Shown: positions 11,191 through 22,649 of the stretch, in pieces
Position numbering within the stretch: position 1 is the stretch's first letter
Layout of the letters: each line of letters opens with the position of its first letter
Source of the DNA: Bedellia somnulentella
Lineage: Eukaryota > Arthropoda > Insecta > Lepidoptera > Bedelliidae
Assembly (NCBI GenBank): GCA_963576735.1
Contig: OY755182.1
Span: 6,014,001 to 6,078,000 of the forward strand
Direction of reading: 5' to 3'
DNA length: 64,000 nt
The notes under the pieces: generated by a model
The model's input: the letters and a program-made list of their open reading frames with translations, nothing else
The model's database searches: none
Told to the model about the DNA's origin: nothing
Translations under genes and position numbers: made by a program

Positions 11191-11408
11191 TAATAAGTGG
11201 GTAACTACTTAAAATCATTTTTTTTAAGCCTGTAAATTAGAGGCTTACCTTGTCGTGTACTGTCTTTTACATTTCATATTCACACATAGATCCCCCAAAA
11301 AGGTAATCTAGTATAATTCTAAACATCAGATATCGTTTGGGTCATTCATTTTGCTGGGTCAGTGAATTTATGGGCACTTTTTTATTGCTGTTAACAACCT
11401 TGTTACAT

Positions 11409-11763
11409 ATAACATAACATAACATAAACGTTTACGCCGAATACCCCCGAAGGGATTTGGCAGAGGTACTAATACTTCTGAACATCACGTGACTTTGTCA
11501 CCTGGTGTTCAGAGTACCCACGCTTTGCATGAACAGTATACTCACGTGATAGGGGGCAGGACTATCGCTGTTTTCCACGAATACACTGTCACATGACTAA
11601 GTACAACTCAGCCATGTGGGTTTCCTCACCGTTAACAACCGTGATAAATTTACCACACATATGACTTTAGAAAAGACAAATTGGTGTAGGCCCGATTCGG
11701 GATTTGAAGACTAGTGAGTCGCTTGCGCCTTAATCGGTGTTCTACCCATTAAGCTATCACGTC
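11409..11763 (-). repeat. family A SINE, near full length
   Basis: Reading the minus strand, it starts with a tRNA-like head (GTGATAGCTTAATGGGTAGAAC), continues through ACACCAATTTGTC, CACATGGCTGAGTTGTACTT, CACGTGAGTATACTG and CCCTTCGGGG, and ends in GTTATGTTATGTTAT. A second tRNA-like head of another SINE, ATTAGAACCCACGC (minus-strand B box), follows at about 11815-11900. Confidence 0.8.
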
Positions 11764-12250
11764 GTATTTGCCTTGTATTTTATAAATATGTCAGACAGTT
11801 ATGACTTAAGAAATGACACATTGGTACATACCCGCATTAGGATTAGAACCCACGCATCAGTGTATACGAAGTGAAATCTTATTCAAGAGCATTTCCCAAC
11901 TTCCCGTAACCCGCACCGCATGACTATCGATGCGCGCACAACTTTTCGGACAGTGTTAGCCTACTTAGATAAAATTTAACAATATAAATAATAATTTTCA
12001 TGAATTTTTATATTGAATACTGGAAATAAAAGCGTTTATCAATAAGCAAAGATACATCATAAAAATAGTTGTTTTTGAAAAAAAGTTTCCACTACAAAAA
12101 AATATTAATGAAAGTGATAATTTATTATATACGTAGGTCACCCTATAATTTTTATTTAGTTAAGAACTAACTGACAATGACAGGCCGAAATTTCAAAATG
12201 GCGACAGTAGTACCAGAGTCGCCGCCGGCCAAGTTATGATTGTGGATCTG

Positions 12251-13980
12251 TATTTAGTTTTAAAAACAAAATTATAATAACAGTTAAATACAACCTGTAA
12301 TGATACCAAAACGGGCTAGGCTCAGCATAAAATGTACCCAGTGCAGGTCTCGCAGGACACAAATGCTGAATACGCTGGTTTTCTACCAGAACCCCTAAAC
12401 TATATCTAGGTACTACATACTTACTAAAACATAGAGCAAAGAGGAAAGAAAACAAACAAGCAAACACTATACAAGAGAAAACTAAGGAAAGAAACCTACT
12501 CCATATAAGGACTATTTCTGAATTTATGTCCAACAAAAATAAAAAATAGGTTATATTATAACATTATAATAAATATCACTGTACATTGGTAAGATGTTCA
12601 AGTAAATTTAAACTTGATAGATATGTAAAAAATATAATTAACTTAAAAACTTAAACTTAAACGTATAAATACAGATAATAACATAACATAAATGTTCGGC
12701 CGTTTATCCCCGAAGGGCTAAACCCACATGGCTAAGTACAACTCAGCCATGTGGATTTCCTCACGATGTTTTCCAATTAACCACACATAATGACTTTAGA
12801 AAAGACAAATTGGTGTAGGCTCAACCCGAGATTTGAACTCACGCCAGTCTGTTTACGGGCTACGGACCCATCACCGACGATACTTTATTTTTACCATCTT
12901 GTCCCCTATCAATTTCCAAATGTGCCTGAAGAGTTTCTATCAGTGAAGCGCTGGTTATCCCTTTTTAGGTTCATGACATTGAGTATATATATGTATAGAA
13001 TATGTGCATTTTCAGTGTTTGGTGATTTTTTCTATAAATTGTTTGTTGAATAAGTATTTATTGAACCAAAAAATTTGTTTTAGACTTTGTGCTCATAATA
13101 TGATAAAAAATAAATAATAAATAAAATAAAATAATCATTTATTTCAAAGTCAAAAGATAAATCTTTGTTTTTTGAAAGTCAAATTCCAACTTAATGCTAA
13201 GTTTACTTCGGATTTGGAAGGTGTTTTGTTGAGAGAAGAACTCGTAAGAAACTCGTCAACACACATTTTTTTTTACGTCCATTACAATTTTGGTATTAGC
13301 CCGGAAAAATCCTGCACAGAGCCCTGATGACACTAAGCCACTTCATCATTAATGTAATCATTGACATTGTAATAGGCTTTCGAACTAAGATTTCTTTTAA
13401 CTGCTGCTTTGAATTTTGTTTCTAATAAATTTAAAATGTCCTCAGGTATTTGATTATACATTTTTACGCATAACTCCATGAAAGATGTATTTACTTTTGA
13501 CAATCTGTATTTAGGTATTGACATTTTATTGTTGTCTCTCAGATTTCGAATATGTCTGTCACAATTTTTTACAAAAGACGCCTGATTTTTTCTTACATAC
13601 ATAATATTTTCATAAATATATTGACATGGCAGCGTCATTATATTTATGGTTTTAAACGATTCTCTCAGGGAATCTCGTCATTTCAAACTATAAATAACTC
13701 TTATTGCTCTCTTTTGGAGAATAAATATGGAACCAACATCAGCTGCTCGGCCCCAGAGCAAACGGCATATGCAGCACTACTTAGCCTGCCAGCTAGTGAG
13801 CTAATTTGGGGTCCCCATTGGAGCTTGGAGTCTAGAGTTACCCCTAAGAAAACTGTGTCATCCAAATGAACTATATTTCCATTATTTAAAATTATTTCTT
13901 TATCAACGCGTGATTGTTGGGCGATGCAGTTAAAACTATTTTATCAACGATCCTTTATTTACTTACCTACACCCTTCATT
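12251..13980. repeat. duplicated 1.8-kb tract, copy 2
   Basis: Second copy of the 1886-3691 tract, in direct orientation about 10 kb away. It contains the same 5' segment, a family A SINE remnant at about 12680-12880 that is more complete in the middle than in copy 1, a family B remnant at 12890-13000, and the LINE end below. The TIR element 10528-12250 abuts its left edge. Confidence 0.75.
13060..13980 (-). pseudogene. LINE ORF2 C-terminus and 3' tail (copy 2)
   Basis: The frame 13638-13333 on the minus strand encodes 101 residues: TLPCQYIYENIMYVRK, PKYRLSKVNTSFMELCVKMY, SSKAYYNVNDYINDEVA. This copy keeps the C-terminus that copy 1 lost to a stop. The tail at about 13090-13140 is AAATAA-rich. 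There is no reverse transcriptase. Confidence 0.7.
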
Positions 13981-14115
13981 TGCAAAATTTGCAAATTTTA
14001 TAATTATGTATAGTTGGATATTTTTAAGAGCATGTGCTACAATCCGAATAACAAAAAAATATAATTTAGTCTGGCCATACATAGATTGGTAGCATAGCTA
14101 GAGGCGCCGCTCAGT

Positions 14116-14301
14116 GTGTGGTATCTTGACGATGGTACCATTTGCGGCGCATCAGAGGTTTTTATCAGGGATCTGGGTATCTTGATTCCTAGCCTACGTG
14201 ATATAGGGCTAATTATAAATAGTGGCACGTGCGAGTTGTGGCCATGCGGAGAAGTAGCTGAGGAGGTCGTAGCGACAATTTTTGAATTTTACCCAATTTA
14301 A
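14116..14301 (+). pseudogene. reverse transcriptase fragment (YLDD)
   Basis: A 61-residue frame containing MWYLDDGTICG followed by ILIPSLRDIGLIINSGTCEL. This looks like the catalytic YxDD strand and the next helix and strand of a reverse transcriptase, with the common pattern of x-DD-x, a helix, and a G-L-x-[IV]-N-x-x-K/T-C-E motif. Only this part of the domain remains. The element type cannot be assigned. It lies just left of the copia leader, which may have inserted into it. Confidence 0.55.
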
Positions 14302-14586
14302 AGAGTTTGGACCGGCATTTTTCTTTTGGGGTCACCGGTTTTTAAAGATGCTGTGCCGGAGGCTTTGCTGGGTAGATCACGATTTTGGCCCTCGCGTTAA
14401 GAATTTGACCGATACACAGTTTTCTCCTTGTGAAATTTGTTAAAGATAAACATCAAAATAAAATTGTTTCTAGCCTACTAGCGCCATCTATTAGGAAATG
14501 TGTGCAATTATGTTAATTGTCTATGTATTAGGGAATTAGAAAAATAAAAGTTCAGTCTTTGAGCAACCTGCGTACGTGTTTTATAA

Positions 14587-14605
14587 GGTTATGGTCCCAG
14601 TCCCG
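14587..14605 (+). other. copia primer binding site
   Basis: GGTTATGGTCCCAGTCCCG resembles the internal initiator-Met tRNA site used by many copia elements, including the TATGG/CCCAG pattern. It sits about 50 bp before gag. Confidence 0.5.
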
Positions 14606-14658
14606 TTTTTTCAAAAAAATCAGTTTAAATAAGTGTTTTGGTGTCCCAAAATTGGATA

Positions 14659-15179
14659 ATGTCGACGTCGGGCTATCTAGTCAATGTGCCGAAACTCAAA
14701 GGTCGCGAAAATTACGATGATTGGGCGTTCGCGACAAGCAACTATATGCTGCGCGAAGGAATTGACTTGGAAAATCTACCTACGACATTAAGTGAAGCTG
14801 AGACGAAGAAAGCCAAAGCCAAACTCGTGATGACAGTTGATTCCTCGCTTTATGTGCACATCAAGACTGAGACTACAGTGAATGGCGTGTGGAATAAATT
14901 GAAAACATTGTTCGTCGACAGAAGTTATCAACGGAAAATCAGTTTGCTACGAACGTTAATTTCAATTCGCCTCGAAAACAGCGAATCCATGACAGCCTAC
15001 GTATCTCAAGTAGTAGAAACGGCGTAGAAATTAAAAGGAACAGGTTTTGAAATCACAGATGAGTGGATTGGATCTTTACTGTTGGCTGGACTCCCAGGTA
15101 AGTTTTCACCTATGATAATGGCGATCGAACATTCCTCATCGCCATTAGCGCTGACGTCATAAAGACAAAATTACTGGAC
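14659..15179 (+). pseudogene. copia gag, interrupted
   Basis: The frame from MSTSGYLVNVPKLKGREN matches the start of copia-type Gag, with the conserved L.G.ENY..W motif (LKGRENYDDWAF). It continues to TAYVSQVVETA, meets a stop at 15025-15027, then runs on in frame (KLKGTGFEITDEWIG, LLAGLPGKFSPMIMAI) to a second stop near 15160. A frameshift there leads into the pol frame. The expected start is the Met at 14659 rather than the one at 14638, because copia Gag proteins begin a few residues before the L.G.ENY motif. Confidence 0.75.
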
Positions 15180-16437
15180 ATGTACGAAGAGGTTGGCACT
15201 ACTGGAGCAGACTATGCATTTCTATCAAGACAGCAGCGGTGGAGAATTGGCAACGCTAACCGCAGCAGAAATGTCAAACACCAAATGTCAAAGTCAAATA
15301 ATGACAGTTCAAACAGTAAACAGATAAAATGCTACAATTGCAAAAAGATTGGGCATTTTCGTAATCGGTGTCCGGAATTAAAACCAAAGAAAATTTTAAA
15401 TGCGTTTAGTGCAGCATTTTTCAACGGAAAATTCAGCACAGAAGACTGGTACATCGATTCGGGCGCAAGCGCGCATATGACAGCAAATCGAGAATGTTTA
15501 CTGCAAACGAGACCGGTGGATGAAAACAAAGAAATAGTAGTTGCAAATCAAATGACTGCGCCGGTTGTTAGTGTTGGTGAGACACAGATAACAACGAGTG
15601 TTAACGGTTCCCAGCACGATGTGATTGTGAAGAATGTGCTATACATACTCACTCTCACGACAAATCTTTTGTCTATAAGCCAACTTATCTCAAATGGCAA
15701 CAGAGTTACCTTTAAAAGAGATGTTTGTTTAATTTATAACAAAATGAATGAGCTTATTGGTATAGCTAATCTAACTAATGGAGTGTATAAGTTACAAATT
15801 CATAGATCAGACAACCTGTTACCGGCTATGAGTGCTATGAGTATGTGGCACAGACGCCTAGGACATATCAACAGTAAGTCCTTAGAGAAAATGAAAGAAG
15901 GTGCTGTGATAGGAGTTTCTTTTGACAAGAAAGCTGACATTCGGATCCAGAACTGTGAAGTGTGCTGTGAAGGAAAACAGGCACGTTTTCCTTTCCCATC
16001 TGCCAATCATAGAAGTGATATACTACTGGATGTGATACACTCAGATTTATGCGGGCCGATGGAGACCAAATCAATTGGTCAGGCGAAGTACTTTCTTCTG
16101 TTCGTGGATGATGCCAGCAGAATGTTTTTTATCTACTTCTTGAAGAAAAAGAACCAGGTGTTCCAGCATTTCAAAGATTTTCGTGTTATGGTTGAGAATC
16201 AAACAGGAAACAAGATTAAAACACTGAGAACAGATAACGGAGGTGAGTTTTGTTCACAGGAGATGGAAAACTACTTGACTCAAACAGGAATTGTTCATCA
16301 AAAGACGAATCCTCACACTCCAGAACAGAATTGTCTCTCAGAAAGGTTCAACAGAACTGTAGTTGAACGGGCCAGGTGTTTACTGTTTGAAGAAGATCTT
16401 GACAAAAGTTTTTGGGCTGAAACTGTTAATACAGCAG
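15180..16437 (+). pseudogene. copia CCHC, protease and integrase, truncated by X
   Basis: In order: zinc knuckle CYNCKKIGHFRNRC (residues 52-65), aspartic protease with WYIDSGASAHM (about residue 91), pre-integrase HHCC-like MWHRRLGHINSKSLEKM followed by CEVCCEGKQ (about 222-267), and integrase with HSDLCGPM, DDASRMFF, RTDNGGEF and PEQNCLSERFNRTVVE. All three acidic positions of the integrase catalytic triad (D, D, E) are visible. The copia frame ends at AETVNTA; the codons after 16437 belong to transposon X. Confidence 0.85.
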
Positions 16438-16797
16438 CGGTGCTAGTACGATAAGTAATGAAACACGTCGGGGCGCACGAGAAAGACGTTTTTGTCGATG
16501 CACCCGAAGAGAAGATTCGTTTCTCGACCGTCGCTAGCACAATATGTAAAATAAGCGTACGTTCAAGGGCGTGTGACGTCACTGAACGAACGGTTTCATG
16601 TTTTCTCGGCGAGGGTAACGACAACTCACTTCTTTTGCTAGCACAGTGTAACATTACGCGAAGACATATGTCGACGCTACGACGACATAGTCATGATATT
16701 TCTCGTGGTGAGGTTGGGGTCACGACAACAAAAATATAATTACGTAATTTTGTTACAAAAGTTTCATTTTTCATAAAATTTTGAATGAGTATTATAT

Positions 16798-17044
16798 AAT
16801 TTAAATCTTTTTGTTCATTAAAAAGTCATGTGGGGATTATTACTAATAAATAAAGAATAAATTTCATTTATTTCTTTAACACTACTTAAACGTGTCAAAG
16901 AAATAAAGGATAGAAGAATTTTGCACTGGCAGCCAATTGACACGGTAGCTCAATTGGCAGAGCGTAGGGGCGTTTACCCGAGATCGCGGGTTCGATCCCC
17001 GCCTGTGTCGAAATTTTTCTTTCTTTTATTTATTCTTTATTTAT
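16798..17044 (+). repeat. family C: tRNA-like module copy 1
   Basis: A complete 72-nt cloverleaf-like sequence (16939-17010) with acceptor GACACGG/CTGTGTC, D-arm GCTCAATTGGCAGAGC, and T-arm GCGGGTTCGATCCCCGC. The anticodon arm is poor. It sits between imperfect inverted arms rich in AAATAAAG. A 13-bp duplication TGAGTATTATATA flanks it (about 16785-16797 and 17045-17057), showing a discrete insertion. It is not a normal tRNA gene: the position expected to be U33 is not T. Confidence 0.7.
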
Positions 17045-17271
17045 GAGTATTATATATTTTAGTTTAAAACTGTTAACTTAGTAAATTTTAATCGTGAAAC
17101 ATTGGTTTAAAATAGCACTACCACGCCTTTTTTGTTATTGTATGTATTTAAATTTATTTCACTCTAGATTTGTGAATTTTAGTTTAAAATTCTGAACTGC
17201 TTTATTGTTCAAGGTGCAGTGTATGTTTAAAATACCACAACCTCATCTCTTTTCACGTCAATGATTCTTTT
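17045..17271. other. part of transposon X, no gene
   Basis: AT-rich sequence between the family C insertion and the TTAA target of PB1. No coding potential seen. Confidence 0.4.
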
Positions 17272-17488
17272 TTAACCCTTAATTGTTAAAAAAAAAGTAC
17301 ATAACTGTTAAATTTTCTGATTTTGTTGTAATAATATAAGTAAATTATTGCCCCTAAAAATATATAAAAAAATATTTTATGTTAAAATATATTTAAAATC
17401 GATAGTATGGTATAGTATACATTAATTTATGATTAAAAATTTAGTCAACTTGTACGATGTATAGTATACTATACAACATAGAGCAACC

Positions 17489-17853
17489 GTGATAGCCCAG
17501 TGGGTAGAACACTCGGTTATCGTGCAAACGACTAGTGTTCAAATCCTGGGTCGGGCCTACACCAATTTGTCTTTTCTAAAGACATATGTGTGGTTAATTT
17601 ATCATGGTTGTTAACGGTGAGGGAAAACATCGTGAGGAAACCCACATGGCTGAGTTGTACTTAGTCATGTGACAGTGTATTCGTACAAAATGGCGATAGG
17701 CCTGCCCCCTATCACGTGAGTACACTGTCCATGCAAAACGTGGGTACTCTGAACACCAGGTGACAAAGTCACGTGATGTTAAGAAGTATTAGTACCTCTG
17801 CCAACCCCTTCGGGGATGTTCGGCGTGAACGTTTATGTTATGTTATGTTATAG
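17489..17853 (+). repeat. family A SINE, full length
   Basis: Reference copy of family A. The tRNA-like head carries an A box (GTGATAGCCCAGTGGGTAG) and B box (GTTCAAATCC). It continues with GGGCCTACACCAATTTGTC, GAGGAAACCCACATGGCTGA, CCCCTATCACGTGAGTACAC and CCCTTCGGGG, and ends in a GTTATGTTATGTTAT tail. Such tRNA-headed SINEs are transcribed by RNA polymerase III and moved by partner LINEs. Confidence 0.85.
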
Positions 17854-18127
17854 ATATAAAATAATTATCACCTAAAAATAAGAAGAAATGAAACGAAATC
17901 AAACTAATAAAATAAACTATATATTAAAATGTTAACTCTCATTTACAATAAATCAATACAAAAATAATCAGAAAAACAAATCTTTTGAGGCTCTCATACA
18001 AAAATGTGCATATTATACTTTAAATATTTTTATTCCTTCACTAAACTAAGATATTATTATACTTAAAAAAATACTATAAAAAGTTGTGCCACAAACGTTG
18101 GGCTATTTCCTTCGTCTTTTTCTATAA

Positions 18128-18990
18128 CTACTGCTTCGCCTTATCATGAAAATCGTAAAAACAATTTCGCTTGTTGGGTATGAAGCAAAGCCTTTGTTCG
18201 CATTTAGTGCAAAAAACATTGGTTTGCCCTTTTTTGCAATATCTACACCGACCATACTTAGTGCCCGCTTGCCTATGATCAAAACCATCATACCAAACGG
18301 CATCAGAAGGGCGTGCTCTCATTGGTTTGGCAATCTTCTTAATGTTCCTAGGCGAAGGGACTATTTCTGGAGCTGATGAAGTCCTTCTATATTTGAGCAG
18401 AGCGTCGCTAATTTCAAGACGGAACTTCATCAACATTTTTGTTTTAGTTCCCTTCTTACTATGCCTCTTGTAAAGGAGCCAAGCATTGTTGACACATATA
18501 TCAATCATCTGAGAGAAAATAGGAAGATACCACTTCTTAGTTTTCATCTCAGTCCGGTACAGAGCTATCAACATGTCGGCTAGGTCCACCCCTCCCATAT
18601 GAGCATTGTAATGTTTTACTATCATGGGAAATGGAACAGGCACCTTCATTTTCTTATTTTTGTCATACCTCTCAATTTCTTCGATGGGGTAAGACTCAAC
18701 ATAGGAGCTAACTAACGTGACACATTTGTTGTCGTACCATTTCACGACAGCCAGCTGATTTTTATTGTCTACTATCTGATACTTGGCACCACGGCCTTTT
18801 TTTTCAATACCTTATCTTCAGGTAAAAGTTTCTCGCAGCCCTTCAAACGGTTTGCACGTATAGTGCCCAAAGAAAAAATGCCATATTTCTGTCGCAGCAA
18901 CTGAACTAGAGGTAGTGATGTGTAATAGTTATCAAAGTATACAACAGAAGCTTTGCATAATTGTTTTACATAAAGCTACTACTGTAGCGT
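18128..18990 (-). pseudogene. PB1 transposase, C-terminal part
   Basis: On the minus strand from the Harbinger junction it reads SVVYFDNYYTSLPLVQLL, with the third catalytic Asp of the piggyBac DDD triad, then GTIRANRLKGCEKLLP, a frameshift near 18795, and an open frame from 18745: VKWYDNKCVTLVSS, HYNAHMGGVDLADMLIALYR, KKWYLPIFSQMIDICVNNAW. It ends in a Cys-rich domain (CRYCKKGQTNVFCTKCEQRLC) of the type that binds element ends. Stops occur just before SVVYFDN. It joins the N-terminal part at 26373 across the Harbinger element. Confidence 0.88.
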
Positions 18991-19196
18991 TACCATGAGT
19001 TTACCGAAACGCACTCGCTAGCGACTATAGTTAAAATTTTGTATGACAAATTTGGCAGCGCCTCTAGCGGATACGCGGAAAACTAAAAACGGTACCATGA
19101 GTTGCTACGGATACGATAGGTAAGATACTTATCGACGCGTATACTATAGTACCTAACGTTTTCGAGTGGTTTCCATAGAAATTCGGTACCATGAGT
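18991..19196 (+). repeat. Harbinger left subterminal repeats
   Basis: TACCATGAGT occurs three times in direct orientation at 18991-19000, 19093-19102 and 19187-19196, spaced 94-102 bp. The complement ACTCATGGTA occurs twice at the right end (26284-26293, 26371-26380). The region is also rich in ACGCTAGCG-like inverted words. These are probable binding sites for the element's transposase or Myb-like protein. Confidence 0.6.
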
Positions 19197-19335
19197 CTTT
19201 CATTTGACATACGCTATCGAGACATACCGTAGCGATAATAGTTAAGTTACTCACTAGCGCATAGAGCGTGAAACCAAATAAAGTGAAGTCGACTTTCGTT
19301 ATATTTAAGCATTTTCTGTGTCTTTTGTTGGAAAT

Positions 19336-22176
19336 ATGTCGGGAAGAAGTTATTTAGCTTGGAATATGCTAACCGCGGCTGCTCGTGAAGATGAACGTTA
19401 TGAAAACGGGATTTTTCAATCAGAAATGAGGCAGAAATTGGGGAATACTTTGGAGAATATCAGTGAAAATAATTTTATTAAACAATATAGACTTAATAAG
19501 GAATCTTTCGAGGAGCTGTGTTTTTTATTAAAGTGTTCTACAGATTTGAAACCGACTCAAAGAATCTCATTAGAAACTAAGGTGAAAGAATTAAACCTCT
19601 TACTTGAATTGGAATCAATGGTATTTTCCATTGTTGATTTGATAACTCTACCTTAAACCCTTGATGTTACAGGTGTTGTGTGCATTATTATTTTATGCAC
19701 ACGGAAGCTACCAGCGAATTACTGGTATGGCTCGATATTTGTCACAGGAAACTGTAAGTGTTTATGTTGAGCAAGTGACTACAGCATTGAATCATCCCAG
19801 TGTTCTAAAAGAGTACATAAAATTTCCAAAATCCAGAGAAGAAAGGGATGTAATTAAGCAGAGGTATGTTGGTGTTTTATTACTTAAATGTTAGTTTTTT
19901 TTATAGAAAATTATTTGTAAGAATATTTTTGAATTTTATGAATAGATTATTCACAGTATTAAAATTTTAGATTTTACACAAAGTATGGGATCCCAGGAGT
20001 TATAGGATGCATAGATGGCAGTCACTTTAAAATATTTACCCCTTGTAAGGAGGAAGAGCACCTTTATTTCTGCAGAAAAAATTATCACTCAATAAATGTA
20101 CAGATGGTAAGTTAAACAATCTGATTTTATGAATATAATTTGGCAAGAGTTCTTACTATAAATTAACTTACCTTGCTTGCTTAGTTTTCATTGGATATTA
20201 TGTGTACTTTTTATAATGTATGCTGCCTTAAAACTAAGCCAAATGTGTTGGTTCCATAATACTGAACCACTTAGTTTTTACCTATTTGTATGATAAATTA
20301 TGAGTAAAAGGTATAGTGAGAAAAATATACATTTTATTCAAATGTGAAGCTAAAATAAATATTATTATTCTAAAAAGTAATGTTAAGATGGTGTTGATAC
20401 ATAGAGAAGATGGATGTAAAATGGTGAAAAAGATTTGTACAGCCAATGTGGATGATAATTTCAGTAGAATATAGAGGACATATTTTGATCAAAGAGATAA
20501 TGTTCTTAAAAGGGCATCCAAAGTATGAAGGAAAAAAGGGCATTTATGAAAAGATTGATACAAATAAAGCTAGAGAGGTATGCATGAATCATACAAAGTG
20601 GCAATTGGTGGTATCTATTATTTCCAATGAGATCTAATGCATGCATGCATGTATGTATATAATTGGACAATTATTATTTTACAGTTTTAGATTCAAGTTG
20701 TGTTAAGCTAAAATAATAATATTTGATTTTATTTTCAGATATGTGACACAAACTGCTCAATTTTATCAGTTAATGCTAAGTTTGGCGGTGCAACTCATGA
20801 TTCTTTTATATTTGAAAATAGCGACGTTAATAATTATATGCAATATTTGCACAGGAACAATGAAATTGTGTGGCTTCTAGGTAATTAACACAATAATAAT
20901 GATTAGTTAGTAAAGCTAGTGTTAAATTGAATTAATAATAATCCTACCCACTTAAACTCGTTGCTATTAATTACAAAATGAGTAGCCAAAGCTTATAATA
21001 AATTAAGTATTTCCTAGCTACTTTTGGGATATACCATATGTATACACACATTTGTATGTGTGTATGATTAAATACACACATACATACATATTCTCACGCC
21101 ATTAGATCCCATTGGGGTATGCAGAGACTATCGATCGCCACTTCGTACGATCCTGGAAAACCTCTCTAGCTTTGTTTACATCCATCAATCTTTTCATACA
21201 TGCTCTTTTATTCCTCATACTTCTCTTATATAATTAAATATGGTTAGCATTAGTTTGGAGCCTAATGCCTAGAATTGAACTTCCATTAATAATAGTATTT
21301 TTTTCTTAGTACATCGCTCTTGATGCGATATCATTTCAGAAGCCTACAAACCCTTAATTGCCTCTTACTACACCCATGGTAAGAAATGGGTTATTGCTGT
21401 TCTAAACAGACATTACTAATCTAAATATATATTTTGTTTTATAAGGTGACTCCGGTTATGCACAAAGACCATGGATGATGACTCCTTATTTAAATCCAAA
21501 TACGAATTCCGTGGAAGAAAAATATAATAAAGCTCACACTTCTGCAAGGGTTCTTATCGAAAACACTTTTGGCCGACTGAAAAACCGATGGCGGTGTTTA
21601 CACCGTGACAGGGTTTTACATTACGAGCCACTTAAGTGTTCGAGGATTATTTTAGCATGCTGCGTGTTACATAATCTTGCTATAAAATATAATATTTCGA
21701 ATCATGAAGAAGTGGATTCTGAAGGACTGGAAGGTATGATAACTTTTAATGTAATGTCTGATTTAAAGGTGATTGAGCACTCATTAAGATCAAATAGAGA
21801 ATGACAATTACAATTCTTCTGAAGCGTAAAACACCAAAGCTCAAATTTTAAGGATTAATATATGTAAACAAAGTAGGAATTATTTGCCATCATTTTACAT
21901 GGCAAGTGATTGAGTTTACGTATGACTGTAAAATAGAGTTGGTTAAAATTAATTCAAGGGGTATTTATGTCTCCAATCCTTTAATAATTAATATATATTA
22001 ATAATTAATATAAAATTTAATATAAAAGCTAATTAGCTTTTTTGTTTGCAGAACCGTCACAAAGGAATGATCGAGTGTTGGGAAATGAAGGTGGCAGTGA
22101 TTTGTTAATGGGCAGAGCATTAAGGGATCAACTAGCCAGAAGAATCATAACTCCAACTAATGCAGATAGTATTTGA
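19336..22176 (+). CDS. Harbinger transposase (HARBI1-like DDE nuclease), six exons
   Basis: Exons by splice sites: 19336-19581, 19673-19863, 19971-20106, 20739-20880, 21446-21733, 22052-22176, all with GT donors and AG acceptors and compatible phases. They total 1128 bp, 375 residues plus stop. Start MSGRSYLAWNML at the first suitable ATG (19336). Exon 1 has the helical N-terminal region (NNFIKQYRLNKESFEELCFLL). The catalytic triad is visible: D in VIGCIDGSHF (exon 3), D in LLGDSGYAQRP (exon 4/5 junction) and E in ARVLIENTFGRLKNRW (exon 5). The C-terminus GRALRDQLARRI fits HARBI1-like proteins. It would cut and join element ends in the nucleus with the Myb-like partner. No stops or frameshifts seen. 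Confidence 0.85.
21070..21420 (-). repeat. family B-like repeat in transposase intron 4
   Basis: Starts with ACACACATACATACATATTC then TCACGCCATTAGATCCC, and ends TTGCCTCTTACTACACCCATGG...AAATGGGTTATTGCTG. This is a diverged family B copy with an inserted middle part. It lies wholly in the intron between exons 4 and 5. Confidence 0.6.
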
Positions 22177-22329
22177 TCGAATAATTTGATTATGTTATTA
22201 AGAGTATGATTTTGTAAAATAAAAAAAATATATAATATTACAGTATGGCATTTATTTACTTAAATTTACAAAAAAAATAAACACTATGATAAACTTATAC
22301 AACTTATATTATCTGCTATTAGAAACAGA

Positions 22330-22610
22330 TAATAACGGTGAGGGAAAACATCGTGAGGAAACCTACATGGCCAAGTTGTACTTAGTGTGACAGTGTATTC
22401 GTACAAAACGGCGATATATTTACCATGATGTTCAGAATTATTTGTACCTCTGCCGACCTCTTCGGGGACATACAGCGAGAATTTTTGAGTCTGAGATAAT
22501 AATATTAAAACTCTTTATTGCACATAAAAAAACAGGACAAAAATTTACAAATTAACAGCAATTAAATAACAAAAGTACAATTGGCGGTCTTATCACTAAA
22601 CAAAACGATT
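22330..22610. repeat. family A SINE fragment and LINE 3' tail
   Basis: 22330-22490 (+) is the family A SINE body without its tRNA head (AACGGTGAGGGAAAACATCG, CCTCTTCGGGG). 22500-22610 (-) is the LINE 3' end (CTCTTTATTGCACAT...CAATTGGCGGTCTTATCACT). Both lie between the stops of the two convergent Harbinger genes. Confidence 0.7.
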
Positions 22611-22649
22611 TCGAATAATAATTGAGACTTAAACTTAATTGAGGTTAAA

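Larger units (their letters stand above)
10528..12250. mobile_element. TA-flanked TIR element, non-autonomous
   Basis: The ends are inverted repeats of 26 bp with 3 mismatches: left CAGATCCACAATC then CTTGGCCGG at 10528-10553, and the complement at 12225-12250. Flanking TA at 10526-10527 and 12251-12252 fits a 2-bp target duplication. The related tract at 1886 lacks the element and reads TAAGTAAATAAA...TTAGTTTTAAAAAC across the site, a likely empty site. TA duplication and a CAG start fit the Tc1/mariner group by convention. No transposase is present. The interior holds family A and B copies and a LINE tail. Confidence 0.65.
14550..16437 (+). mobile_element. copia-type LTR retrotransposon, left part
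   Basis: Left half of a Ty1/copia element. A polyadenylation-like AATAAA at 14541 and the PBS-like GGTTATGGTCCCAGTCCCG at 14587-14605 suggest the 5' LTR ends just before 14587; the LTR start is not defined. Gag and protease-integrase follow. The element is cut at 16437 by DNA transposon X, and the rest resumes at 30983. Joining CAG at 16435-16437 to TTTATCTT after 30982 restores the normal copia reading frame. Confidence 0.85.

Noticed and set aside
1886..13980. The two 1.8-kb tracts as LTRs of one large element
   Set aside because: No TG/CA ends, no primer binding site or polypurine tract, and the interior is unrelated LINE debris.
16458..16739. 93-residue frame after the copia break
   Set aside because: Lies in the end of transposon X with no motif. 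It is GC-richer terminal DNA that happens to be open.
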